A DNA stretch of 28,518 nt from Bacteroidales bacterium (GTDB taxonomy: Bacteria > Bacteroidota > Bacteroidia > Bacteroidales > WCHB1-69), in the NCBI GenBank assembly GCA_023229985.1, contig JALNYF010000028.1:1-28518 (forward strand). The letters are read 5' to 3'. The position numbers were made by a program, and so were the translations under genes. The notes under the pieces were generated by a model, which saw nothing but the letters and a program-made list of their open reading frames with translations, did not search any database and was not told where the DNA came from. Below are positions 15,877 through 23,158 of this stretch, one piece after another. How positions within the stretch are numbered: position 1 is the first letter of the stretch; each line of letters begins with the position of its first letter.

Positions 15877-15884
15877 CAAAATTA
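15877..15884 (-). promoter_or_regulatory. Bacteroidota -7 box (TAATTTTG) for the VWA-DUF4159 operon
   Basis: The minus strand reads TAATTTTG, an exact TAnnTTTG match. Transcription would start near 15870, leaving about 12-18 nt before the ATG. It shows that an upstream in-frame TTG at 15879 cannot be the start. No clear -33 TTTG is present. Confidence 0.5.
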
Positions 15885-15917
15885 AACTTTTTTATTGAAA
15901 TACATTATCTTTTTTTG

Positions 15918-15925
15918 TATTTTTG
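15918..15925 (+). promoter_or_regulatory. Bacteroidota -7 box (TATTTTTG) for the PASTA-T9SS-hydrolase operon
   Basis: An exact TAnnTTTG match 46 bp before the PASTA protein ATG and back-to-back with the promoter of the divergent VWA gene (boxes 33 bp apart). The next two genes downstream have gaps of 11 and 3 bp, so this should drive all three. Confidence 0.5.
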
Positions 15926-15971
15926 TCGGCTGATAAAATAAAAATGCTTTTATATAGTTATCATATTGCTT

Positions 15972-16568
15972 ATGAGTAAAATTAGAGATTTTTTTAGACC
16001 GCAACGAATGGGATTTCATCTCTTATTGGCAATCGTTGTTACGATTGTTATTGTATTTATTGCCAATGTGTTATTAGATGTTTATACGAATCATGGCGAG
16101 GAAATTGAAATTCCGAACTATATTGGTCAGCCTTCATCAGACTTGATAAATGGGGAGACAGGGGATTTCGTTTTTGTGATTGGAAGCACTTCATATAATA
16201 AAGATTGTCCTGATGGCACGGTTTTGGAACAAGACCCGCGCCCGGGCGAACAAGTAAAAAAAGGACGAAAAGTATATTTAACATGCTCTTCCGTTATCCC
16301 ACCCAAAGTTGCCATGCCCCAGTTGGCAGGCGATATTACCTTGCGTCAGGCTGCTACTATCTTGGAAAATTCCGGTTTGGAATTAGGTGCAGTGACATAC
16401 GTGCAAAGTGACTATGTTGGGCTGGTTCTGCAACAATATTATAAAGGCCGCCCTATTGCGAAAGGAACTATGATTAACATTGGAGAAAAAATAACCTTGG
16501 AAGTGGGGGCACAAGTACAGCCTTCCGATTCTATACCAAATGAAGAAGATGAACTATTCGACAATTAA
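15972..16568 (+). CDS. Membrane-anchored PASTA-domain protein
   Basis: 198 residues from ATG 15972; a TTG two codons earlier is less likely. A short basic cytoplasmic start (KIRDFFRPQR) precedes one membrane helix (about 14-35). Two PASTA modules face the periplasm: about 45-105 (IEIPNYIGQPSSDLI... ending in QDPRPGEQVKKGRKVYLT) and about 110-180 (AMPQLAGDITLRQAATIL...GLELGAV...IAKGTMINIGEKITL). The tail is acidic. PASTA modules bind or sense uncrosslinked peptidoglycan in kinases and PBPs. Here there is no kinase or transpeptidase domain, so it is more likely an accessory or sensor of cell-wall growth. The T9SS cargo gene starts 11 bp downstream in the same transcript. Confidence 0.88.
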   Translation: MSKIRDFFRPQRMGFHLLLAIVVTIVIVFIANVLLDVYTNHGEEIEIPNYIGQPSSDLINGETGDFVFVIGSTSYNKDCPDGTVLEQDPRPGEQVKKGRKVYLTCSSVIPPKVAMPQLAGDITLRQAATILENSGLELGAVTYVQSDYVGLVLQQYYKGRPIAKGTMINIGEKITLEVGAQVQPSDSIPNEEDELFDN

Positions 16569-16579
16569 CAAACAAGATT

Positions 16580-18703
16580 ATGAAGAACATTTTTAAAAAA
16601 CTTTGCTTACTTACTTCTTTGATATTTTCCCTCTCTATACTTCATTCGCAAGAAGTTCTGACCGGATTGGTCGTTAATAAAAAAATTCACGAATTATCTG
16701 TCAACAAACATCATACATCTAACAAAGCTAATATTGTTCTGCAACTTCCCTTCATCGATGATTTCTCCAATTATACCGGTTACGCCGATTCATTGTTGTG
16801 GGAAGACAGACAAGCATTCGTAAATTCCACGTTTGCGTTGCAGCCGCCCACTATCGGAGTCGCTACGTTGGACGCATTGAACGAAAATGGTGAGATATAT
16901 TCCCATGCAGATGCCGAGGGTTTCTACGCGGATGCCCTGACCTCGCACCCCATCCGGCTGGATAGAAACTTCATTCAAAACAGACCAATGACCCTTGCCG
17001 ATTCTATCTATTTGAGTTTCTATTATCAACCCGCCGGCGGAAGTCTGTCCGGATATGAATGGGAAAGACGCGGCAATCGCCCCGAACAACACGATTCATT
17101 GATTCTGGAATTTGGCTATGCTACAGGAAATATTCTCTTTACCGGTTTTGAATATTGTGATTATATTTTGTCTGAAAATGAAACCTACGCCATTGGCGAC
17201 ACTCTGCTCAACCCATTTATGGAAGGAAGTTTCTACGTTTTTGAACTCCCCGCTTTTGGCGGCGATGTCGTTTCTTTGCCCTGCGATTCACTTTTCGGCG
17301 AAGAAAGAATCTGGAAACATGTCTGGAGCGCCCCTGGTCAGTCGTTAGACGAATGGCTCGCCGATAACGAATTGGATTTCTTTAAACAAGTGATTATCCC
17401 GATTGATACGGTAGAATGGCTGCGTAATAATTTTCAATTCCGCTTCCGAAATATTGCAAGTCTCGAAGATAATGACATCGTAGGGTGGGCGAGTAACGTG
17501 GACCAATGGCATATTGATTATGTAAAAATGGACATAAACCGTTCTTTTTCTGATATTTATCCAAATGACTTGGCTTTCGTAGAACCTACTACCTCTCTGT
17601 TGCAACAATATTATGCCATGCCGTGGAACCAATTCCGTACTTCCGACTTGCGTTCCTCTTTCCATAATGCTTTATCTAATTTGTCCAATACTATTAAGAA
17701 TAGTTATTATACGTATTATATTACTAAAACGGGCGGTCAACAAATCGGGCAATATACGCCCAACAATGAGAATGCGTTGCCATACTACAATGATGGACTC
17801 CATGATGTAAATCCCCACGTCAATCCGGCTTTGCAGGTTACTATGCCGACCGATAATGTGGATAGTATGTCACTGCTTGTTACACATATTTTTCAGGAAG
17901 TAGGAACCGGTGATGACCGAAGATGCAATGATACCTGTATTTTTGAACAGAATTTTTATAACTATTATGCTTATGATGATGGAACGGCGGAAGCCGGATA
18001 TTCGTTGCTTTCTAATATGTCTAATCCGGAAGCATACTTCGCCATGCGCTTTACCTTAGCACAGCCCGATACTTTGCGTGCGGTCAGGTTTTGGTTCAAT
18101 TCTGTTCTCAATGATGCCAATGTAGAGGATTTTACCTTAATGGTTTGGAATGATGCTAATGGTATGCCCGGTAGCGAGATATGGTCTCAACCCGATCAGT
18201 TGCCCGGTCACGCCGAAAACTTTTCCGATTTTGTTACTTATTATCTTACTGAACCACAATATGTTGAAGGTACTTTTTATGTAGGATTCTATCAAAATCA
18301 CAGCGTCCAACTCAATATCGGATTTGACCAAAATACAGACGGACGTGAACATTTCCTCTATAAAGTTGCCGATTCTTGGCGTGACCCCTTTCTGAAAGGA
18401 ACCCCGATGGTGCGCCCTGTTCTCGGAAAATACTTCGATGCCATATCCGTAGTTGAACATGTTTTGCCATCTGTCAATGTTTATCCGAATCCCGCTACAA
18501 CAACGATTACCATTGAAACAACACCGGAAGCCCCATGGGTCTCTTATCGTTTGTTTGATGCTTTCGGTCGCTTGATACAAAGTGATCATCTGAGCAATAC
18601 TACGACTTCTCTATCGGTCAGCCATCTTCAATCGGGACTCTATTTGTTGCAAACTATTGACAACAAAGGCAATATTTACACGAACAAAATTATTAAACAA
18701 TAG
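16580..18703 (+). CDS. T9SS cargo protein with type A sorting domain
   Basis: 707 residues. Residues 1-23 form a signal peptide (MKNIFKKL..., hydrophobic core, cut near LHSQ). Residues about 50-320 are a beta-rich region resembling MAM/choice-of-anchor lectin-like domains (LPFIDDFSNYTGYADSLLWE, SIYLSFYYQPAGG, WHIDYVKMD). A middle domain and a further jelly-roll-like domain follow around 465-620 (YDDGTAEAGYSL, AMRFTLAQPDTLRAVRFWF, GTFYVGFYQ). Residues about 632-707 are the type A sorting domain (VYPNPATTTITI, RLFDAFGRLIQSD, LQSGLYLLQTI, final NKIIKQ). It should be exported to the cell surface. No enzyme motif is evident. It is cotranscribed with the PASTA gene (11 bp) and the hydrolase (3 bp). 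Confidence 0.88.
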   Translation: MKNIFKKLCLLTSLIFSLSILHSQEVLTGLVVNKKIHELSVNKHHTSNKANIVLQLPFIDDFSNYTGYADSLLWEDRQAFVNSTFALQPPTIGVATLDALNENGEIYSHADAEGFYADALTSHPIRLDRNFIQNRPMTLADSIYLSFYYQPAGGSLSGYEWERRGNRPEQHDSLILEFGYATGNILFTGFEYCDYILSENETYAIGDTLLNPFMEGSFYVFELPAFGGDVVSLPCDSLFGEERIWKHVWSAPGQSLDEWLADNELDFFKQVIIPIDTVEWLRNNFQFRFRNIASLEDNDIVGWASNVDQWHIDYVKMDINRSFSDIYPNDLAFVEPTTSLLQQYYAMPWNQFRTSDLRSSFHNALSNLSNTIKNSYYTYYITKTGGQQIGQYTPNNENALPYYNDGLHDVNPHVNPALQVTMPTDNVDSMSLLVTHIFQEVGTGDDRRCNDTCIFEQNFYNYYAYDDGTAEAGYSLLSNMSNPEAYFAMRFTLAQPDTLRAVRFWFNSVLNDANVEDFTLMVWNDANGMPGSEIWSQPDQLPGHAENFSDFVTYYLTEPQYVEGTFYVGFYQNHSVQLNIGFDQNTDGREHFLYKVADSWRDPFLKGTPMVRPVLGKYFDAISVVEHVLPSVNVYPNPATTTITIETTPEAPWVSYRLFDAFGRLIQSDHLSNTTTSLSVSHLQSGLYLLQTIDNKGNIYTNKIIKQ

Positions 18704-18706
18704 TGC

Positions 18707-20098
18707 ATGAAAAGATTATTCTTTCTGCTGCTGTGCTTGTTTGGATATCATTTTATTTCAGCTCAATCTGATATTACGGGCATTTGGCAAGGTTACCTTC
18801 ACATTGCCAAAGATTCACTCGCAGTAGTACTTGTGATTGATAATAAGCAAGATACGCTTCAGGTAGTGATGGACAGTCCTGACCAATTTATGACTGACAT
18901 TCCCGTTTCCAAATTCTCAATGATGAATGACTCGGTTTTTGTCGAAGTCTCTTCTTATAATTCTATTTTTAACGGGAAAATATTGCCTGATTTGAATCAG
19001 ATCAAGGGAACATTTATGCAGAATAAGGTTAAATTTCCGTTGACATTGAGCCGGACGAATGAGCGAAAGTTGTTTCCCCGTCCGCAAACGCCGGAACCGC
19101 CATTTCCTTATCAAACAGTGGATTTGAAGATTGATTACAGTACAGATTTTCCCATTACCGGAACCTTGACGCTGCCGCAAGAGAAGCCCTTGGCGACGGT
19201 AATCCTCATTACGGGGTCTGGCAGACAAGACCGAGATGAGACAATATTCAATCATAAACCGTTCTTCGTCATCGCCGATTACTTGACAAAAAAAGGATAT
19301 GCCGTTTTTCGTTATGATGATGCGCCGATGCAATTTTTTGTTAAAATGACTTCCCATGATTTTTCCGATCAGGTACTTACCATTTGTGATTCCTTATCGT
19401 CGGTGCCTGAATTGTCGGGTGTGCCAATGGGATTGATAGGGCATAGCGAAGGGGGATTGATTGCGTGGATGTGTGCGGCGCAGAATCCTCATATCCGTTT
19501 TGTGATTTCGTTAGCCGGGATGGGAGTTCCCCTTTTGGATGTTTTACAATATCAAAGTGAAGCAATTTCAAGGGCAAAACAGTTGCCGGAAGCACAAATT
19601 CAAAGTAACAACTACTTAAACAATCGAATTTACACAATCGTGCAAAACTCTAAAAATAAAGATGTTGCAGCGAAAAAATTAAACGATTTTATTCTGGAGT
19701 ATACTCGCGATATGACAGCTGAGCAGCGGGCAGAGGCGCATCTTACCCCTACCGAAATACTGATGATGAACAAACAAGTACTCTCTCCTTGGTTTTATCA
19801 ACTATTCAAAATCAATCCCGCTACTTATATGCGCAAAGTAAGTTGTCCGGTTTTGGCGTTGAATGGCGATAAGGACTTACAGGTTGAGGCTCTCCCCAAT
19901 TTGGCTAATATGAAAAAGTATCTCAAAAAGAATGATTTACATCATTTTGAGGTTATTCTCGGGGTGAATCATTTATTTCAGGAATGTGAAGTGGGGATTC
20001 CTGACGAGTATGGTAAAATTGAACAGACATTTTCGCCCCAAGTGTTGAAATTGATGGGAGAATGGCTGGACTCGTCGTTAGAATCCTTTAAAAAATAA
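18707..20098 (+). CDS. Exported alpha/beta hydrolase (esterase/peptidase-like)
   Basis: 463 residues. A signal peptide covers residues 1-19. An N-terminal beta domain (about 21-115, DITGIWQGYL...IKGTFMQNKVKFPLTL) precedes the hydrolase, a layout common among Bacteroidota secreted hydrolases. The hydrolase core begins about 140. ILITGSGRQDRDE supplies the oxyanion loop, and the nucleophile elbow GLIGHSEGG gives Ser247. The probable acid lies in LNGDKDLQV (D388 or D390), and the base is His422 (GVNHLFQE), so the triad is complete. A helical lid region (about 285-360) is present. The substrate is unknown: an ester, acylated sugar or short peptide are all possible. It starts 3 bp after the T9SS cargo stop. 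Its last 11 bp overlap the end of the convergent kinase gene. Confidence 0.85.
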   Translation: MKRLFFLLLCLFGYHFISAQSDITGIWQGYLHIAKDSLAVVLVIDNKQDTLQVVMDSPDQFMTDIPVSKFSMMNDSVFVEVSSYNSIFNGKILPDLNQIKGTFMQNKVKFPLTLSRTNERKLFPRPQTPEPPFPYQTVDLKIDYSTDFPITGTLTLPQEKPLATVILITGSGRQDRDETIFNHKPFFVIADYLTKKGYAVFRYDDAPMQFFVKMTSHDFSDQVLTICDSLSSVPELSGVPMGLIGHSEGGLIAWMCAAQNPHIRFVISLAGMGVPLLDVLQYQSEAISRAKQLPEAQIQSNNYLNNRIYTIVQNSKNKDVAAKKLNDFILEYTRDMTAEQRAEAHLTPTEILMMNKQVLSPWFYQLFKINPATYMRKVSCPVLALNGDKDLQVEALPNLANMKKYLKKNDLHHFEVILGVNHLFQECEVGIPDEYGKIEQTFSPQVLKLMGEWLDSSLESFKK

Positions 20099-20720
20099 TG
20101 GTATTGATGCCATTAGGGTAATCGTTATCCAATAATTTTTTCAATTTTTGGTAATCTTCCGGTTTTTTGACAAAATCCATGTCGTGGGTGTCCACAATAA
20201 GAATTGGGATATTGTTGATTTGGCGAAGATAATTCATATATCGGCTTTGGATGTCTTGGAGGTAATCCGCTGTAATATTCTTTTCATATTCGCGACCGCG
20301 GTTGGCAATGTTAATGAGGAGTTGCTCAATGTTATTGTGTAAATACATAATGATGTCGGGTTTGGGCAGGTAGGCGGAAATAATTTCATATACTTTCAGA
20401 TAAAGATTGTATTCATCGCTTTGAAGATTATTTCGGGCAAAGATGTCGCATTTGTCGATGAAATAATCGGAGATGACGAGGTCGGTAAAGAGGTCGCGTT
20501 GTGTGAGTAATGTTTTGAGTTGTTGGTATCTGTCGGTAAGAAAGGTCATTTCCAACGGGAAAGCGTAGTGAACGGGGTCAACGTAGAATTTAGCGAGGAA
20601 GGGGTTATCGACAAAACGCTCCAAGACGATTTCAGCGTTCAAATCGTTGGCAAGTTTTTCTGCCAAGGTTGTTTTCCCGGCACCAATACATCCTTCAATG
20701 GTAACGTAATTATATTTCAT
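20088..20720 (-). CDS. Deoxynucleoside kinase (dAdo/dGuo kinase-like)
   Basis: 210 residues, the normal length for bacterial dNKs. The P-loop is IEGCIGAGKTT (residues 8-18). The substrate-binding ERF motif follows (VLERFVDNPFLAKFY), with QQLKTL and the DYFIDKCDIFA region, the latter equivalent to the 'D-R-S' part of the family. The Arg-rich lid reads NRGREYEKNI, and DIQSRYMNYL follows. It phosphorylates salvaged deoxynucleosides with ATP in the cytoplasm. The start ATG at 20720 overlaps the end of folK by 11 bp, so the two are translationally coupled. A folK-dNK pair is frequent in Bacteroidota. The exact nucleoside preference cannot be read. Confidence 0.9.
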   Translation of the reverse strand: MKYNYVTIEGCIGAGKTTLAEKLANDLNAEIVLERFVDNPFLAKFYVDPVHYAFPLEMTFLTDRYQQLKTLLTQRDLFTDLVISDYFIDKCDIFARNNLQSDEYNLYLKVYEIISAYLPKPDIIMYLHNNIEQLLINIANRGREYEKNITADYLQDIQSRYMNYLRQINNIPILIVDTHDMDFVKKPEDYQKLKKLLDNDYPNGINTIIF

Positions 20721-21210
20721 AATGACTAAGACACTTTATGTTGATGAGAAGTTGATGAAAAGATTCTTGAAATGGTGGAATAACCTCATTCCCAAATAAT
20801 TCGGCAAGGGGTCTCAAAATAAATTCGCGTTCCTGAATGAGCGGGTGTGGGATAACCAATTGCGGAGTTTGTAGAATGATGCCCTCAAATAACAGAATGT
20901 CGATATCAATGGTGCGGTCATGGTATTGGCGCAATGGATCGGAAAATGCAGATTCCGTTTTTTGGGTTCGTCCCAATTCATTTTCTATCTGTTGTGTTTT
21001 TACTAAAACCTCTTCCGGTGATAAATCGGTCAGAACGATTAGAATTTGATTTAGAAAAGGAAAAGAAGCAAACCCCCAAGATTCCGTTTCATCAATCCGT
21101 GAGCGTTGAATAATATTGCCAATATGGTAATTTATTAATTCAGCGGATTTTAGAATGTAATCTTGGCGATTTTGTAAGTTGCTCCCAAGTGATAAAACTA
21201 CTCTTTTCAT
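20710..21210 (-). CDS. folK: 6-hydroxymethyl-7,8-dihydropterin pyrophosphokinase
   Basis: 166 residues, typical for HPPK. It transfers pyrophosphate from ATP to hydroxymethyl-dihydropterin in folate synthesis. The start VVLSLGSNLQNRQDYI is the family N-terminus. TESWGFASFPFLNQ binds the pterin. The signature DPLRQYHDRTIDIDILLF holds the metal-binding Asp pair and the catalytic Arg. PHPLIQEREFILRPLAEL closes the domain. It has a good promoter immediately upstream and is followed by the overlapping deoxynucleoside kinase gene. Confidence 0.95.
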   Translation of the reverse strand: MKRVVLSLGSNLQNRQDYILKSAELINYHIGNIIQRSRIDETESWGFASFPFLNQILIVLTDLSPEEVLVKTQQIENELGRTQKTESAFSDPLRQYHDRTIDIDILLFEGIILQTPQLVIPHPLIQEREFILRPLAELFGNEVIPPFQESFHQLLINIKCLSHYEI

Positions 21211-21217
21211 TAGGTCG

Positions 21218-21251
21218 CAAATTTACAACTTTTTATGTTTGTTTTGGCAAA
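21218..21251 (-). promoter_or_regulatory. Promoter of the folK-dNK operon (TTTG-N22-TAnnTTTG)
   Basis: On the minus strand a -33 TTTG (21248-21251) and a -7 TAAATTTG (21218-21225) are separated by 22 nt. The start of transcription would lie within a few bases of the ATG at 21210, so the leader is very short or absent. Confidence 0.6.
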
Positions 21252-21271
21252 TATGTTTCAGAAATAAAAGA

Positions 21272-21304
21272 AAAATCACTAATTGATTATCAATTAGTGA
21301 TTTT
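21272..21304 (-). terminator. Intrinsic terminator after the zinc peptidase gene
   Basis: A perfect 14-bp stem with left arm AAAATCACTAATTG (21272-21285), a 5-nt loop, and right arm CAATTAGTGATTTT (21291-21304). It is flanked by A/T tracts giving a T-rich tail on the minus strand. It lies 24 bp after the peptidase stop codon and just before the folK promoter, so it separates the two transcription units. Confidence 0.75.
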
Positions 21305-21327
21305 ATTTTTCAACAATAGATGATCCA

Positions 21328-22020
21328 TTAATCTCGTGCCAAGGCAATATAGTATAGAAGAGTTGCCAAAGAAGCAAGTGCAGCAACCACATAGGTGCGG
21401 GCAGCCCATCGTAAAGCGTCTTTCGCGTGAGATTGCTCCATATCGGAAGCCAAATTGCTCTTTTCAAGCCAAGCCAAGGCTCTGTTAGAAGCATTATACT
21501 CAACCGGCAAAGTGATGAATGCAAAAAGGGTGGTGAGCGCAAACAAAATAATTCCAATGATTAAAATGCTATGACCTATCGGTGATTGACTAAAACTCAT
21601 TAGAATGAGTCCGCCAATGAGTATCCATTGTGATATACGACTGCCAATATTTACGACAGGAACCATTGCAGAACGTAGTGATAACCAATGATATGCGGTA
21701 GCATGTTGCACAGCATGACCACATTCGTGGGCAGCCACGGCCGCCGCAGTTACACTGCTTCCACGATAAACTTCTTCACTAAGATTGACGGTCTTTGTCG
21801 TCGGATTGTAATGGTCGGTAAGCCGCCCCGACGTGGAAACTACTTGCACGTCATAAATCCCGTTCTCACGCAGCATCTTTTCTGCTACATCTTTCCCCGT
21901 TAACCCTGATGGTAAAAATTCATTCGAATACTTCCTGAATTTTGACGTTAATACTCTTTGTACTCCTAAACTTAGGAGCATAAATACAATAAAAATAACC
22001 CAATAACCTAAATTGTACAT
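21328..22020 (-). CDS. Membrane zinc metallopeptidase (YugP-like)
   Basis: 230 residues from ATG 22020. Membrane helices are at about 5-22, 120-140, 150-175 and 205-225. The metalloprotease motif HECGH (98-102, in AAHECGHAVQHA) sits after a soluble part with GLTGKDVAEKML and VSEEVY-like sequence. This is the layout of the YugP-like neutral zinc peptidase family, whose substrates are not well defined. A longer open frame to 22086 would add 22 residues that do not resemble the family N-terminus, while MYNLGYWVIF does. It is divergent from the transporter gene and followed by a strong terminator. Confidence 0.85.
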   Translation of the reverse strand: MYNLGYWVIFIVFMLLSLGVQRVLTSKFRKYSNEFLPSGLTGKDVAEKMLRENGIYDVQVVSTSGRLTDHYNPTTKTVNLSEEVYRGSSVTAAAVAAHECGHAVQHATAYHWLSLRSAMVPVVNIGSRISQWILIGGLILMSFSQSPIGHSILIIGIILFALTTLFAFITLPVEYNASNRALAWLEKSNLASDMEQSHAKDALRWAARTYVVAALASLATLLYYIALARD

Positions 22021-22112
22021 AACTGAACTTTTAATGTAGAAAATATTTTCCTTTTCCGAAAGATTGAAACAAAAGAATAAGAACATTGTTCAATTAACTT
22101 GGCTAAAAGTCG

Positions 22113-22120
22113 TATTTTTG
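22113..22120 (+). promoter_or_regulatory. Bacteroidota -7 box (TATTTTTG) for the transporter gene
   Basis: An exact TAnnTTTG match 46 bp upstream of the ATG at 22167, followed by the GCCGCC context seen after several boxes in this window. No clear TTTG lies at the -33 distance. Confidence 0.5.
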
Positions 22121-22166
22121 CCGCCACGAATTCTTTCATTATTTATGATATGATATAATCTATAAA

Positions 22167-23066
22167 ATGCACAAATACAGGAGTTTAATATTACCATTCG
22201 CTATTGTTTTCGGCTTGATTTTTCATCAATATATTGCGCTTGCAAAAAATGCGGTTCCTTTTCTCATCTTCTTTATTCTGATGTTTAATTTTAGTGCATT
22301 GGAAGTTCGGAAATTGAAACTGACGGGAATGCACTATTGGCTGCTTTTTTTTCAAATTGTGGTCAGTTTATTGTTTTATTTTATCTTATTACCTGCCAAT
22401 GAGATTATTGCACAGGGGGTTTTGGTCGGAATACTTAGTCCGGTTGCGGCTTCCGTAGTTGTGATAGCTTGTATGTTGGGTGCCGACAGGTCCACCATCA
22501 CAGCATATACGTTATTAGGAAATGCGGGAATTGCTATCGTGGCACCGATTTACTTTTCTTTCATCGGGACGAACATGGATATGCCCTTCATGGACTCTTT
22601 TTGGCTGATATTATCGAAAATCACACCGATTATTGTACTTCCGCTTTTGGTCATCATCGTCTTGCAATTCGTAGCACCGAAAGCTAATCACGTGATTGCC
22701 AAGTTACAAGGCATATCCTTTTATTTGTGGGCAATGGCACTCATGATTACCATTAGCCAAACCATAGATTTTATCTACCGCTATGGAACAGGAAATGAAA
22801 GTGTAATTATTTGGTTATCAATCGCATCGCTCATTGGTTGTGCGATTCAGTTTGCAGTAGGGAGGTGGGTAGGCAAGAAATATGGGGACTCAATCGCAGG
22901 CGGTCAGGCATTGGGACAGCGCAATACAGCAATGGCAATATGGATGGCTTATACTTACTTAAATCCGCTGGCTTCCATTTTCCCCGCTGCTTACTCCATC
23001 TGGCAAAATCTGTTCAACAGCTATCAACTTTGGAAGCATGACAAACGTGTAAATCAGGCACACTGA
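22167..23066 (+). CDS. Bile acid:sodium symporter-fold transporter (BASS family)
   Basis: 299 residues with about nine hydrophobic segments spread over the whole length, the pattern of the BASS/NTCP fold. The crossover-type blocks are VGILSPVAASVVVIACMLGA (about 88-107) and GGQALGQRNTAMAIWMAY (about 245-262), which match the conserved ion- and substrate-site regions of Bacteroidota members. It probably moves an organic anion with sodium across the inner membrane. The substrate is unknown: bile acids, keto acids and pantoate have all been linked to BASS relatives. The gene sits alone behind its own promoter box and ends 92 bp before parC. Confidence 0.82.
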   Translation: MHKYRSLILPFAIVFGLIFHQYIALAKNAVPFLIFFILMFNFSALEVRKLKLTGMHYWLLFFQIVVSLLFYFILLPANEIIAQGVLVGILSPVAASVVVIACMLGADRSTITAYTLLGNAGIAIVAPIYFSFIGTNMDMPFMDSFWLILSKITPIIVLPLLVIIVLQFVAPKANHVIAKLQGISFYLWAMALMITISQTIDFIYRYGTGNESVIIWLSIASLIGCAIQFAVGRWVGKKYGDSIAGGQALGQRNTAMAIWMAYTYLNPLASIFPAAYSIWQNLFNSYQLWKHDKRVNQAH

Positions 23067-23129
23067 TTTTTCAACAATTTGTTTCTTAAAAAATCAGTTG
23101 AAAGGAAGAAAAAAATCGAATAATTTACG

Positions 23130-23137
23130 TACATTTG
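23130..23137 (+). promoter_or_regulatory. Bacteroidota -7 box (TACATTTG) for parC
   Basis: An exact TAnnTTTG match 21 bp before ATG 23159. It overlaps the in-frame TTG at 23135, so that earlier codon would be upstream of the transcription start and can be excluded. Confidence 0.5.
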
Positions 23138-23158
23138 CCGCCGATTAAGGCAGAAATT

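Noticed and set aside
23062..23098. 10-bp inverted repeat (ACTGATTTTT / AAAAATCAGT) at the end of the transporter gene.
   Set aside because: The 17-nt loop and the absence of a T-run after the second arm make it a poor terminator; the arms are A/T-tract driven.
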